A stretch of 64,000 nucleotides of DNA from Protonemura montana. Taxonomy: Eukaryota > Arthropoda > Insecta > Plecoptera > Nemouridae. This document shows, one piece after another, positions 10,501 to 25,500 of the stretch (the first letter of the stretch is position 1; every line of letters starts with the position of its first letter). The translations under genes were made by a program, and so were the position numbers. The notes beneath the pieces are model-generated. The model did no database searches. It saw only the letters and a program-made list of their open reading frames with translations, and had not been told where the DNA came from. The stretch covers positions 30,862,133 to 30,926,132 of the forward strand of contig OX387602.1 in assembly GCA_947568835.1 (NCBI GenBank). Reading direction: 5' to 3'.

Positions 10501-13500
10501 ACGGGGTATAGGTGGGGTTTGGGGTCGTGGGAACTTCCCGCAAAATTGGCGGGCGCGACTGGCGCGAAGCGCCAGGAGCGCCCGGCAATTTTGCTAGTGT
10601 CTAAAACATGCGCCCAAAAAAAATTACAAAATAACAGATTTGTCTAGCGTGATTCGAACCCAGACTCTCGGCATTCATGAGAGAGACGAATTCAATGCCT
10701 TTATCCACTCGACCAAGTGGACTCATGTTTGCCTCAGCATTTTTTTAGATATAGAAGTCTTCTGACTCGAGCTACCACTGGTATATGTTGGATGTCGTTC
10801 TCCAAACGGTAAAAATTTCCTTCGTCGATTGGATTCGATCCAGGTGGCGGATGATTTCGACATTACCGATGCAGTGACTATTCCATTTTGCCACGCAGAC
10901 TACCATACACTTAATGGAAAAAAGAACCTATTTTAATTTCATTTTTGAAAACGCCACCTTTTTGATAGGATAGCGACCGTACGTTTTGTTTTGTTTGGTG
11001 TAGAAGCGCATTCCCGTTAGCTGTCCGGGAATTTATCTGCAAACATTTTTTAAATAACACGAGCGATTATTATTTGTCATCGAAAACATAAGCTAAACCC
11101 TGCCGGCGCAAATAGCAATGCGGAAGCCCTTGGCAACTACATTTTTGGGTGTCACCATTTGCCACGATCGGTCTCAAATGTGCAAGCAATGGAGCCCGAC
11201 TGGCACAACGCCACTTGATGCCCGTTGATCGAGTGCGGGTATTCCATTTATTCTTATTTGTTAAGTTTCACCGAACACGCAGTCGTGTTAAGTCGCAACG
11301 TGACCCCCATCGCAATCTGGCGGATATAAAATGTACTACGATATTTTCCGAGAATGATATTTTTGTTTAATCAAAATAAATATTTAATATAAAATACTCA
11401 TACCCAAAATAAAATCCATTATTATCATGATATCATACGTCCAACATAATATCCAACAGATAGCGCTGGGGGTCACAATGCGACTTAACACTAATGCTTG
11501 TTCGGTGATTCATTTACAGATGAAAGAACCTATAGGCCCTGTGATTAGACATCGGAGGTTGATTGGCGTTCCTCCGGTCGGGTTGTAACCGTTGCATTAT
11601 CGCGATAGATCTTGCTTAATGGTGAAAGCCCATCTTCATGGTGTGTTTGAGCGCCTCTGTGCCGGGTGGTGGGTGTAGGCGAGAGGCCAACGTTTGCAAC
11701 TATGCCGGGGAAAGTTCATTTCTCTCGGCGCTGTTTTTGTACTTTTCTATTTGCCTGATGGCGCTCAGTTTTTTTACTTTATTACTTATTAGAAAGAAAA
11801 AAAAAACCGGCAGACGGCGTGATTTGAACATGGGCCTCGTCGTATTGTAATTGAACTCTCTAACCGCTTGACCACGAGAGCAGATGAACAGCGGTGGAGT
11901 TTTGATGTTAATATAAATTGCCAAACTGTGAGATTGGAAGCATGTTGGTAATTAGGGAAGAATAATATCGTTAGCAGTCTAGTAGGTTTATTTCCGCTCG
12001 GATTGAAATGTGGAGCGTAGCTCTGTGGTGAGCGCTGTGCTTCGTATTAAGAAGGTTCTGCGTTCGGTTCCCGTCCAAGTAGCTTTTTGTTTCTTACCAT
12101 CGAGTTAGATAACAAATGAGCAAAAAGAAAAAATTATTACAAGTCCAGAGTGTAGTACTAATTTCTGTCGACAGGTGGCTCTGATGCTAGTTTTGTACTT
12201 AACACTAGTTCCCATGTTCCTATATACTTGGTGCTAGACTTAGGAGCCGCACACGGGGTATAGGTGGGGTTTGGGGTCGTGGGAACGTCCCGCAAAATTG
12301 GCGGGCGCGACTGGCGCGAAGCGCCAGGAGCGCCCGGCAATTTTGCTAGTGTCTAAAACATGCGCCTAAAAAAAATTACAATATAACAGAATTGTGTAGC
12401 GTGATTCGAACCCAGACTCTCGGCATTCATGAGAGAGACGAATTCAATGCCTTTATCCACTCGACCAAGTGGACTCATGTTTGCCTCAGCATTTTTTTAG
12501 ATATAGAAGTCTTCTGACTCGAGCTACCACTGGTATATGTTGGATGTCGTTCTCCAAACGGTAAAAATTTCCTTCGTCGATTGGATTCGATCCAGGTGGC
12601 GGATGATTTCGACATTACCGATGCAGTGACTATTCCATTTTGCCACGCAGACTACCATACACTTAATGGAAAAAAGAACCTATTTTAATTTCATTTTTGA
12701 AAACGCCACCTTTTTGATAGGATAGCGACCGTACGTTTTGTTTTGTTTGGTTTAGAAGCGCATTCCCGTTAGCTGTCCGGGAATTTATCTGCAAACATTT
12801 TTTAAATAACACGAGCGATTATTATTTGTCATCGAAAACATAAGCTAAACCCTGCCGGCGCAAATAGCAATGCGGAAGCCCTTGGCAACTACATTTTTGG
12901 GTGTCACCATTTGCCACGATCGGTCTCAAATGTGCGAGCATTGGGGCCCGACTGGCACAACGCCACTTGATGCCCGTTGATCGAGTGCTGGTATTCCATT
13001 TATTCTTATTTGTTAAGTTTCACCGAACACGCAGTCGTGTTAAGTCGCAACGTGACCCCCAGCGCAATCTGGCGGATATAAAATGTACTACGATATTTTC
13101 CGAGAATGATATTTTTGTTTAATCAAAATAAATATTTAATATAAAATACTCATACCCAAAATAAAATCCATTATTATCATGATATCATACGTCCAACATA
13201 ATATCCAACAGATAGCGCTGGGGGTCACAATGCGACTTAACACTAATGCTTGTTCGGTGATTCATTTACAGATGAAAGAACCTATAGGCCCTGTGATTAG
13301 ACATCGGAGGTTGATTGGCGTTCCTCCGGTCGGGTTGTTACCGTTGCATTATCGCGATAGATCTTGCTTAATGGTGAAAGCCCATCTTCATGGTGTGTTT
13401 GAGCGCCTCTGTGCCGGGTGGTGGGTGTAGGCGAGGGGGCCAACGTTTGCAACTATGCCGGGGAAAGTTCATTTCTCTCGGCGCTGTTTTTGTACTTTTT

Positions 13501-16500
13501 TATTTGCCTGATGGCGCTCAGTTTTTTTACTTTATTACTTATTAGAAAGAAAAAAAAAACCGGCAGACGGCGGGATTTGAACATGGACTTCCCGCATTGT
13601 AATAGAACACTCTAACCGCTTGACCACGAGAGCAGATGAACAGCGGTGGAGTTTTGATGTTAATATAAATTGCCAAACTGTGAGATTGGAAGCATGTTGG
13701 TAATTAGGGAAGAATAATATCGTTAGCAGTCTAGTAGGTTTATTTCCGCTCGGATTGAAATGTGGAGCGTAGCTCTGTGGTGAGCGCTGTGCTTCGTATT
13801 GAGAAGGTTCTGCGTTCGGTTCCCGTCCAAGTAGCTTTTTGTTTCTTACCATCGAGTTAGATAACAAATGAGCAAAAAGAAAAAATTATTACAAGTCCAG
13901 AGTGTAGTACTAATTTCTGCCGACAGGTGGCTCTGATGCTAGTTTTGTACTTAACACTAGTTCCCATGTTCCTATATACTTGGTGCTAGACTTAGGAGCC
14001 GCACACGGGGTATAGGTGGGGTTTGGGGTCGTGGGAACGTCCCGCAAAATTGGCGGGCGCGACTGGCGCGAAGCGCCAGGAGCGCCCGGCAATTTTGCTA
14101 GTGTCTAAAACATGCGCCCAAAAAAAATTACAATATAACAGAATTGTGTAGCGTGATTCGAACCCAGACTCTCGGCATTCATGAGAGAGACGAATTCAAT
14201 GCCTTTATCCACTCGACCAAGTGGACTCATGTTTGCCTCAGCATTTTTTTAGATATAGAAGTCTTCTGACTCGAGCTACCACTGGTATATGTTGGATGTC
14301 GTTCTCCAAACGGTAAAAATTTCCTTCGTCGATTGGATTCGATCCAGGTGGCGGATGATTTCGACATTACCGATGCAGTGACTATTCCATTTTGCCACGC
14401 AGACTACCATACACTTAATGGAAAAAAGAACCTATTTTAATTTCATTTTTGAAAACGCCACCTTTTTGATAGGATAGCGACCGTACGTTTTGTTTTGTTT
14501 GGTGTAGAAGCGCATTCCCGTTAGCTGTCCGGGAATTTATCTGCAAACATTTTTTAAATAACACGAGCGATTATTATTTGTCATCGAAAACATAAGCTAA
14601 ACCCTGCCGGCGCAAATAGCAATGCGGAAGCCCTTGGCAACTACATTTTTGGGTGTCACCATTTGCCACGATCGGTCTCAAATGTGCAAGCAATGGAGCC
14701 CGACTGGCACAACGCCACTTGATGCCCGTTGATCGAGTGCGGGTATTCCATTTATTCTTATTTGTTAAGTTTCACCGAACACGCAGTCGTGTTAAGTCGC
14801 AACGTGACCCCCATCGCAATCTGGCGGATATAAAATGTACTACGATATTTTCCGAGAATGATATTTTTGTTTAATCAAAATAAATATTTAATATAAAATA
14901 CTCATACCCAAAATAAAATCCATTATTATCATGATATCATACGTCCAACATAATATCCAACAGATAGCGCTGGGGGTCACAATGCGACTTAACACTAATG
15001 CTTGTTCGGTGATTCATTTACAGATGAAAGAACCTATAGGCCCTGTGATTAGACATCGGAGGTTGATTGGCGTTCCTCCGGTCGGGTTGTAACCGTTGCA
15101 TTATCGCGATAGATCTTGCTTAATGGTGAAAGCCCATCTTCATGGTGTGTTTGAGCGCCTCTGTGCCGGGTGGTGGGTGTAGGCGAGAGGCCAACGTTTG
15201 CAACTATGCCGGGGAAAGTTCATTTCTCTCGGCGCTGTTTTTGTACTTTTCTATTTGCCTGATGGCGCTCAGTTTTTTTACTTTATTACTTATTAGAAAG
15301 AAAAAAAAAACCGGCAGACGGCGTGATTTGAACATGGGCCTCGTCGTATTGTAATTGAACTCTCTAACCGCTTGACCACGAGAGCAGATGAACAGCGGTG
15401 GAGTTTTGATGTTAATATAAATTGCCAAACTGTGAGATTGGAAGCATGTTGGTAATTAGGGAAGAATAATATCGTTAGCAGTCTAGTAGGTTTATTTCCG
15501 CTCGGATTGAAATGTGGAGCGTAGCTCTGTGGTGAGCGCTGTGCTTCGTATTAAGAAGGTTCTGCGTTCGGTTCCCGTCCAAGTAGCTTTTTGTTTCTTA
15601 CCATCGAGTTAGATAACAAATGAGCAAAAAGAAAAAATTATTACAAGTCCAGAGTGTAGTACTAATTTCTGTCGACAGGTGGCTCTGATGCTAGTTTTGT
15701 ACTTAACACTAGTTCCCATGTTCCTATATACTTGGTGCTAGACTTAGGAGCCGCACACGGGGTATAGGTGGGGTTTGGGGTCGTGGGAACGTCCCGCAAA
15801 ATTGGCGGGCGCGACTGGCGCGAAGCGCCAGGAGCGCCCGGCAATTTTGCTAGTGTCTAAAACATGCGCCTAAAAAAAATTACAATATAACAGAATTGTG
15901 TAGCGTGATTCGAACCCAGACTCTCGGCATTCATGAGAGAGACGAATTCAATGCCTTTATCCACTCGACCAAGTGGACTCATGTTTGCCTCAGCATTTTT
16001 TTAGATATAGAAGTCTTCTGACTCGAGCTACCACTGGTATATGTTGGATGTCGTTCTCCAAACGGTAAAAATTTCCTTCGTCGATTGGATTCGATCCAGG
16101 TGGCGGATGATTTCGACATTACCGATGCAGTGACTATTCCATTTTGCCACGCAGACTACCATACACTTAATGGAAAAAAGAACCTATTTTAATTTCATTT
16201 TTGAAAACGCCACCTTTTTGATAGGATAGCGACCGTACGTTTTGTTTTGTTTGGTTTAGAAGCGCATTCCCGTTAGCTGTCCGGGAATTTATCTGCAAAC
16301 ATTTTTTAAATAACACGAGCGATTATTATTTGTCATCGAAAACATAAGCTAAACCCTGCCGGCGCAAATAGCAATGCGGAAGCCCTTGGCAACTACATTT
16401 TTGGGTGTCACCATTTGCCACGATCGGTCTCAAATGTGCGAGCATTGGGGCCCGACTGGCACAACGCCACTTGATGCCCGTTGATCGAGTGCTGGTATTC

Positions 16501-19500
16501 CATTTATTCTTATTTGTTAAGTTTCACCGAACACGCAGTCGTGTTAAGTCGCAACGTGACCCCCAGCGCAATCTGGCGGATATAAAATGTACTACGATAT
16601 TTTCCGAGAATGATATTTTTGTTTAATCAAAATAAATATTTAATATAAAATACTCATACCCAAAATAAAATCCATTATTATCATGATATCATACGTCCAA
16701 CATAATATCCAACAGATAGCGCTGGGGGTCACAATGCGACTTAACACTAATGCTTGTTCGGTGATTCATTTACAGATGAAAGAACCTATAGGCCCTGTGA
16801 TTAGACATCGGAGGTTGATTGGCGTTCCTCCGGTCGGGTTGTTACCGTTGCATTATCGCGATAGATCTTGCTTAATGGTGAAAGCCCATCTTCATGGTGT
16901 GTTTGAGCGCCTCTGTGCCGGGTGGTGGGTGTAGGCGAGGGGGCCAACGTTTGCAACTATGCCGGGGAAAGTTCATTTCTCTCGGCGCTGTTTTTGTACT
17001 TTTTTATTTGCCTGATGGCGCTCAGTTTTTTTACTTTATTACTTATTAGAAAGAAAAAAAAAACCGGCAGACGGCGGGATTTGAACATGGACTTCCCGCA
17101 TTGTAATAGAACACTCTAACCGCTTGACCACGAGAGCAGATGAACAGCGGTGGAGTTTTGATGTTAATATAAATTGCCAAACTGTGAGATTGGAAGCATG
17201 TTGGTAATTAGGGAAGAATAATATCGTTAGCAGTCTAGTAGGTTTATTTCCGCTCGGATTGAAATGTGGAGCGTAGCTCTGTGGTGAGCGCTGTGCTTCG
17301 TATTGAGAAGGTTCTGCGTTCGGTTCCCGTCCAAGTAGCTTTTTGTTTCTTACCATCGAGTTAGATAACAAATGAGCAAAAAGAAAAAATTATTACAAGT
17401 CCAGAGTGTAGTACTAATTTCTGCCGACAGGTGGCTCTGATGCTAGTTTTGTACTTAACACTAGTTCCCATGTTCCTATATACTTGGTGCTAGACTTAGG
17501 AGCCGCACACGGGGTATAGGTGGGGTTTGGGGTCGTGGGAACGTCCCGCAAAATTGGCGGGCGCGACTGGCGCGAAGCGCCAGGAGCGCCCGGCAATTTT
17601 GCTAGTGTCTAAAACATGCGCCCAAAAAAAATTACAATATAACAGAATTGTGTAGCGTGATTCGAACCCAGACTCTCGGCATTCATGAGAGAGACGAATT
17701 CAATGCCTTTATCCACTCGACCAAGTGGACTCATGTTTGCCTCAGCATTTTTTTAGATATAGAAGTCTTCTGACTCGAGCTACCACTGGTATATGTTGGA
17801 TGTCGTTCTCCAAACGGTAAAAATTTCCTTCGTCGATTGGATTCGATCCAGGTGGCGGATGATTTCGACATTACCGATGCAGTGACTATTCCATTTTGCC
17901 ACGCAGACTACCATACACTTAATGGAAAAAAGAACCTATTTTAATTTCATTTTTGAAAACGCCACCTTTTTGATAGGATAGCGACCGTACGTTTTGTTTT
18001 GTTTGGTTTAGAAGCGCATTCCCGTTAGCTGTCCGGGAATTTATCTGCAAACATTTTTTAAATAACACGAGCGATTATTATTTGTCATCGAAAACATAAG
18101 CTAAACCCTGCCGGCGCAAATAGCAATGCGGAAGCCCTTGGCAACTACATTTTTGGGTGTCACCATTTGCCACGATCGGTCTCAAATGTGCGAGCATTGG
18201 GGCCCGACTGGCACAACGCCACTTGATGCCCGTTGATCGAGTGCTGGTATTCCATTTATTCTTATTTGTTAAGTTTCACCGAACACGCAGTCGTGTTAAG
18301 TCGCAACGTGACCCCCAGCGCAATCTGGCGGATATAAAATGTACTACGATATTTTCCGAGAATGATATTTTTGTTTAATCAAAATAAATATTTAATATAA
18401 AATACTCATACCCAAAATAAAATCCATTATTATCATGATATCATACGTCCAACATAATATCCAACAGATAGCGCTGGGGGTCACAATGCGACTTAACACT
18501 AATGCTTGTTCGGTGATTCATTTACAGATGAAAGAACCTATAGGCCCTGTGATTAGACATCGGAGGTTGATTGGCGTTCCTCCGGTCGGGTTGTTACCGT
18601 TGCATTATCGCGATAGATCTTGCTTAATGGTGAAAGCCCATCTTCATGGTGTGTTTGAGCGCCTCTGTGCCGGGTGGTGGGTGTAGGCGAGGGGGCCAAC
18701 GTTTGCAACTATGCCGGGGAAAGTTCATTTCTCTCGGCGCTGTTTTTGTACTTTTTTATTTGCCTGATGGCGCTCAGTTTTTTTACTTTATTACTTATTA
18801 GAAAGAAAAAAAAAACCGGCAGACGGCGGGATTTGAACATGGACTTCCCGCATTGTAATAGAACACTCTAACCGCTTGACCACGAGAGCAGATGAACAGC
18901 GGTGGAGTTTTGATGTTAATATAAATTGCCAAACTGTGAGATTGGAAGCATGTTGGTAATTAGGGAAGAATAATATCGTTAGCAGTCTAGTAGGTTTATT
19001 TCCGCTCGGATTGAAATGTGGAGCGTAGCTCTGTGGTGAGCGCTGTGCTTCGTATTGAGAAGGTTCTGCGTTCGGTTCCCGTCCAAGTAGCTTTTTGTTT
19101 CTTACCATCGAGTTAGATAACAAATGAGCAAAAAGAAAAAATTATTACAAGTCCAGAGTGTAGTACTAATTTCTGCCGACAGGTGGCTCTGATGCTAGTT
19201 TTGTACTTAACACTAGTTCCCATGTTCCTATATACTTGGTGCTAGACTTAGGAGCCGCACACGGGGTATAGGTGGGGTTTGGGGTCGTGGGAACGTCCCG
19301 CAAAATTGGCGGGCGCGACTGGCGCGAAGCGCCAGGAGCGCCCGGCAATTTTGCTAGTGTCTAAAACATGCGCCCAAAAAAAATTACAATATAACAGAAT
19401 TGTGTAGCGTGATTCGAACCCAGACTCTCGGCATTCATGAGAGAGACGAATTCAATGCCTTTATCCACTCGACCAAGTGGACTCATGTTTGCCTCAGCAT

Positions 19501-22500
19501 TTTTTTAGATATAGAAGTCTTCTGACTCGAGCTACCACTGGTATATGTTGGATGTCGTTCTCCAAACGGTAAAAATTTCCTTCGTCGATTGGATTCGATC
19601 CAGGTGGCGGATGATTTCGACATTACCGATGCAGTGACTATTCCATTTTGCCACGCAGACTACCATACACTTAATGGAAAAAAGAACCTATTTTAATTTC
19701 ATTTTTGAAAACGCCACCTTTTTGATAGGATAGCGACCGTACGTTTTGTTTTGTTTGGTTTAGAAGCGCATTCCCGTTAGCTGTCCGGGAATTTATCTGC
19801 AAACATTTTTTAAATAACACGAGCGATTATTATTTGTCATCGAAAACATAAGCTAAACCCTGCCGGCGCAAATAGCAATGCGGAAGCCCTTGGCAACTAC
19901 ATTTTTGGGTGTCACCATTTGCCACGATCGGTCTCAAATGTGCGAGCATTGGGGCCCGACTGGCACAACGCCACTTGATGCCCGTTGATCGAGTGCTGGT
20001 ATTCCATTTATTCTTATTTGTTAAGTTTCACCGAACACGCAGTCGTGTTAAGTCGCAACGTGACCCCCAGCGCAATCTGGCGGATATAAAATGTACTACG
20101 ATATTTTCCGAGAATGATATTTTTGTTTAATCAAAATAAATATTTAATATAAAATACTCATACCCAAAATAAAATCCATTATTATCATGATATCATACGT
20201 CCAACATAATATCCAACAGATAGCGCTGGGGGTCACAATGCGACTTAACACTAATGCTTGTTCGGTGATTCATTTACAGATGAAAGAACCTATAGGCCCT
20301 GTGATTAGACATCGGAGGTTGATTGGCGTTCCTCCGGTCGGGTTGTTACCGTTGCATTATCGCGATAGATCTTGCTTAATGGTGAAAGCCCATCTTCATG
20401 GTGTGTTTGAGCGCCTCTGTGCCGGGTGGTGGGTGTAGGCGAGGGGGCCAACGTTTGCAACTATGCCGGGGAAAGTTCATTTCTCTCGGCGCTGTTTTTG
20501 TACTTTTTTATTTGCCTGATGGCGCTCAGTTTTTTTACTTTATTACTTATTAGAAAGAAAAAAAAAACCGGCAGACGGCGGGATTTGAACATGGACTTCC
20601 CGCATTGTAATAGAACACTCTAACCGCTTGACCACGAGAGCAGATGAACAGCGGTGGAGTTTTGATGTTAATATAAATTGCCAAACTGTGAGATTGGAAG
20701 CATGTTGGTAATTAGGGAAGAATAATATCGTTAGCAGTCTAGTAGGTTTATTTCCGCTCGGATTGAAATGTGGAGCGTAGCTCTGTGGTGAGCGCTGTGC
20801 TTCGTATTGAGAAGGTTCTGCGTTCGGTTCCCGTCCAAGTAGCTTTTTGTTTCTTACCATCGAGTTAGATAACAAATGAGCAAAAAGAAAAAATTATTAC
20901 AAGTCCAGAGTGTAGTACTAATTTCTGCCGACAGGTGGCTCTGATGCTAGTTTTGTACTTAACACTAGTTCCCATGTTCCTATATACTTGGTGCTAGACT
21001 TAGGAGCCGCACACGGGGTATAGGTGGGGTTTGGGGTCGTGGGAACGTCCCGCAAAATTGGCGGGCGCGACTGGCGCGAAGCGCCAGGAGCGCCCGGCAA
21101 TTTTGCTAGTGTCTAAAACATGCGCCCAAAAAAAATTACAATATAACAGAATTGTGTAGCGTGATTCGAACCCAGACTCTCGGCATTCATGAGAGAGACG
21201 AATTCAATGCCTTTATCCACTCGACCAAGTGGACTCATGTTTGCCTCAGCATTTTTTTAGATATAGAAGTCTTCTGACTCGAGCTACCACTGGTATATGT
21301 TGGATGTCGTTCTCCAAACGGTAAAAATTTCCTTCGTCGATTGGATTCGATCCAGGTGGCGGATGATTTCGACATTACCGATGCAGTGACTATTCCATTT
21401 TGCCACGCAGACTACCATACACTTAATGGAAAAAAGAACCTATTTTAATTTCATTTTTGAAAACGCCACCTTTTTGATAGGATAGCGACCGTACGTTTTG
21501 TTTTGTTTGGTTTAGAAGCGCATTCCCGTTAGCTGTCCGGGAATTTATCTGCAAACATTTTTTAAATAACACGAGCGATTATTATTTGTCATCGAAAACA
21601 TAAGCTAAACCCTGCCGGCGCAAATAGCAATGCGGAAGCCCTTGGCAACTACATTTTTGGGTGTCACCATTTGCCACGATCGGTCTCAAATGTGCGAGCA
21701 TTGGGGCCCGACTGGCACAACGCCACTTGATGCCCGTTGATCGAGTGCTGGTATTCCATTTATTCTTATTTGTTAAGTTTCACCGAACACGCAGTCGTGT
21801 TAAGTCGCAACGTGACCCCCAGCGCAATCTGGCGGATATAAAATGTACTACGATATTTTCCGAGAATGATATTTTTGTTTAATCAAAATAAATATTTAAT
21901 ATAAAATACTCATACCCAAAATAAAATCCATTATTATCATGATATCATACGTCCAACATAATATCCAACAGATAGCGCTGGGGGTCACAATGCGACTTAA
22001 CACTAATGCTTGTTCGGTGATTCATTTACAGATGAAAGAACCTATAGGCCCTGTGATTAGACATCGGAGGTTGATTGGCGTTCCTCCGGTCGGGTTGTTA
22101 CCGTTGCATTATCGCGATAGATCTTGCTTAATGGTGAAAGCCCATCTTCATGGTGTGTTTGAGCGCCTCTGTGCCGGGTGGTGGGTGTAGGCGAGGGGGC
22201 CAACGTTTGCAACTATGCCGGGGAAAGTTCATTTCTCTCGGCGCTGTTTTTGTACTTTTTTATTTGCCTGATGGCGCTCAGTTTTTTTACTTTATTACTT
22301 ATTAGAAAGAAAAAAAAAACCGGCAGACGGCGGGATTTGAACATGGACTTCCCGCATTGTAATAGAACACTCTAACCGCTTGACCACGAGAGCAGATGAA
22401 CAGCGGTGGAGTTTTGATGTTAATATAAATTGCCAAACTGTGAGATTGGAAGCATGTTGGTAATTAGGGAAGAATAATATCGTTAGCAGTCTAGTAGGTT

Positions 22501-25500
22501 TATTTCCGCTCGGATTGAAATGTGGAGCGTAGCTCTGTGGTGAGCGCTGTGCTTCGTATTGAGAAGGTTCTGCGTTCGGTTCCCGTCCAAGTAGCTTTTT
22601 GTTTCTTACCATCGAGTTAGATAACAAATGAGCAAAAAGAAAAAATTATTACAAGTCCAGAGTGTAGTACTAATTTCTGCCGACAGGTGGCTCTGATGCT
22701 AGTTTTGTACTTAACACTAGTTCCCATGTTCCTATATACTTGGTGCTAGACTTAGGAGCCGCACACGGGGTATAGGTGGGGTTTGGGGTCGTGGGAACGT
22801 CCCGCAAAATTGGCGGGCGCGACTGGCGCGAAGCGCCAGGAGCGCCCGGCAATTTTGCTAGTGTCTAAAACATGCGCCCAAAAAAAATTACAATATAACA
22901 GAATTGTGTAGCGTGATTCGAACCCAGACTCTCGGCATTCATGAGAGAGACGAATTCAATGCCTTTATCCACTCGACCAAGTGGACTCATGTTTGCCTCA
23001 GCATTTTTTTAGATATAGAAGTCTTCTGACTCGAGCTACCACTGGTATATGTTGGATGTCGTTCTCCAAACGGTAAAAATTTCCTTCGTCGATTGGATTC
23101 GATCCAGGTGGCGGATGATTTCGACATTACCGATGCAGTGACTATTCCATTTTGCCACGCAGACTACCATACACTTAATGGAAAAAAGAACCTATTTTAA
23201 TTTCATTTTTGAAAACGCCACCTTTTTGATAGGATAGCGACCGTACGTTTTGTTTTGTTTGGTTTAGAAGCGCATTCCCGTTAGCTGTCCGGGAATTTAT
23301 CTGCAAACATTTTTTAAATAACACGAGCGATTATTATTTGTCATCGAAAACATAAGCTAAACCCTGCCGGCGCAAATAGCAATGCGGAAGCCCTTGGCAA
23401 CTACATTTTTGGGTGTCACCATTTGCCACGATCGGTCTCAAATGTGCGAGCATTGGGGCCCGACTGGCACAACGCCACTTGATGCCCGTTGATCGAGTGC
23501 GGGTATTCCATTTATTCTTATTTGTTAAGTTTCACCGAACACGCAGTCGTGTTAAGTCGCAACGTGACCCCCAGCGCAATCTGGCGGATATAAAATGTAC
23601 TACGATATTTTCCGAGAATGATATTTTTGTTTAATCAAAATAAATATTTAATATAAAATACTCATACCCAAAATAAAATCCATCATTATCATGATATCAT
23701 ACGTCCAACATAATATCGAGCAGGTAGCGCTGGGGGTCACGATGCGACTTAACACTAATGCTTGTTCGGTGATTCATTTACAGATGAAAGAACCTATAGG
23801 CCCTGTGATTAGACATCGGAGGTTGATTGGCGTTCCTCCGGTCGGGTTGTAACCGTTGCATTATCGCGATAGATCTTGCTTAATGGTGAAAGCCCATCTT
23901 CATGGTGTGTTTGAGCGCCTCTGTGCCGGGTGGTAGGTGTAGGCGAGGGGGCCAACGTTTGCAACTATGCCGGGGAAAGTTCATTTCTCTCGGCGCTGTT
24001 TTTGTACTTTTCTATTTGCCTGATGGCGCTCAGTTTTTTTACTTTATTACTTATTAGAAAGAAAAAAAAAACGGCAGACGGCGTGATTTGAAAATGGGCC
24101 TCGTCGTCTGGAATTGAACTCTCTAACCGCTTGACCACGAGAGCAGATGAACAGCGGCGAGGTTTTCATGTTAATATAAATTGCCAAACTGTGAGATTGG
24201 AAGCATGTTGGTAATTAGGGAAGAATAATATCGTTAGCAGTCTAGTAGGTTTATTTCCCGCTCGGTTTGAAATGTGGAGCGTAGCTCTGTGGTGAGCGCT
24301 TTGCTTCGTGTCGAGAAGGTTCTGCGTTCGGTTCCCGTCCAAGTAGCTTTTTGTCTCTTACCATCGAGTTAGATAACAAATGAGCAAAAATGAAAAATTA
24401 TTATATGTCCAGAGTGTAGTACTTATTTCTGCCGACAGGTGGCTCTGATGCTAGTTTTGTACTTAACACTAGTTCCCATGTTCCTATATACTTGGTGCTA
24501 GACTTAGGAGCCGCACACGGGGTATAGGTGGGGTTTGGGGTCGTGGGAACGTCCCGCAAAATTGGCGGGGGCGACTGGCGCGAAGCGCCAGGAGCGCCCG
24601 GCAATTTTGCTAGTGTCTTTAACATGCGGCCAAAAAAATGGCAAAAGTGTGAATGTGCGTCGTGGCACAAACGTGATTCGAACCTTGGTACTTCGTTTAG
24701 TCTATTCACATGTAATCAATGAATTCAATGCCTTTAACCGCATGACCAAGCAGCCATTGTTAGTTGCATGCATTTTTTTAGATATATAAGTCACCTGACT
24801 TCAGCCACCGCTAATGGATGTTGGATGTCGTTGTCCAACGGTAAAAAGGTTTCTCAGTCGAGTGGATTCGATCCAGGCAGCGGAAACTTTTGGCATTACT
24901 AAAGCAGCTCCTTAACCATTGCACCACGTAGACGGCCGTACATTGGAGAGAAAGATTACCCTATTTGAATTTCTTGTTTGAAAACTCGGTCTACCGGGTA
25001 GGTACATGACATCGATTGTACTTTCTCTTTAGTCTGGTCAAGAAGCAAATTCCCAATTTATCTTCAAAAACTATTTAAATATCACGGACAATAAATATTG
25101 ATCTTCACAAGCAAGAGCTAGACCCGGCCACCATACCTAGCAGTGTAGAGGTACTAGGTCGCTTCACTTAGCAAGGCAGAAGCACTCGACAACTCAAATA
25201 TATGGGCAACCACCAATTGCAACAAGCTGACGTGAGAACGCAAGCTTTATTTGGGACCAGTGAAACGCCAGTCTCACCCCGAAGTAAGGTGACAGTGCCC
25301 CCATTTTCTCTTATTTGTTAAGTTTCACCGAACACGCAGTCGTGTTAAGCTGCACAGTGACCCCCAGCGCAATCTGTTGGATTTCAAATGTACTCGATCA
25401 ATCAATGCTGGACTTCGGTCGGTAACCCGGATATTGATACGCCTGATGTTAAGAAATATATAATACTATCATTCCTCGGCCGGAATTCGATCGTGGATTC

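Larger units (their letters stand above)
10401..24416. repeat. Macrosatellite: eight tandem units of exactly 1752 bp
   Basis: The landmark tagtactaatttctg recurs at 10401, 12153, 13905, 15657, 17409, 19161, 20913 and 22665, and diverged at 24417: a strict 1752-bp period. Units 1 and 3 share variants, and units 2 and 4 share others, so 10401-13904 and 13905-17408 look like a duplicated 3504-bp dimer. Units 5 to 7 appear almost identical to one another. Edge units carry most of the changes. No reading frame exceeds about 110 residues and none resembles a protein, so the unit is non-coding. Each unit has, in order, three minus-strand tRNA-like modules (two before and one after a ~240-bp foldback) and one plus-strand module. 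The whole array lies inside intron 1 of the four-TM gene. Confidence 0.97.

Noticed and set aside
10401-24416. Recurring 60- to 110-residue frames in each 1752-bp unit
   Set aside because: Not protein-like, disrupted between unit subtypes and overlapping the tRNA-like modules.
10401-24416. CRISPR-like or rDNA array
   Set aside because: The unit is far too long for CRISPR, the DNA is eukaryotic, and no rRNA sequence is present in the unit.
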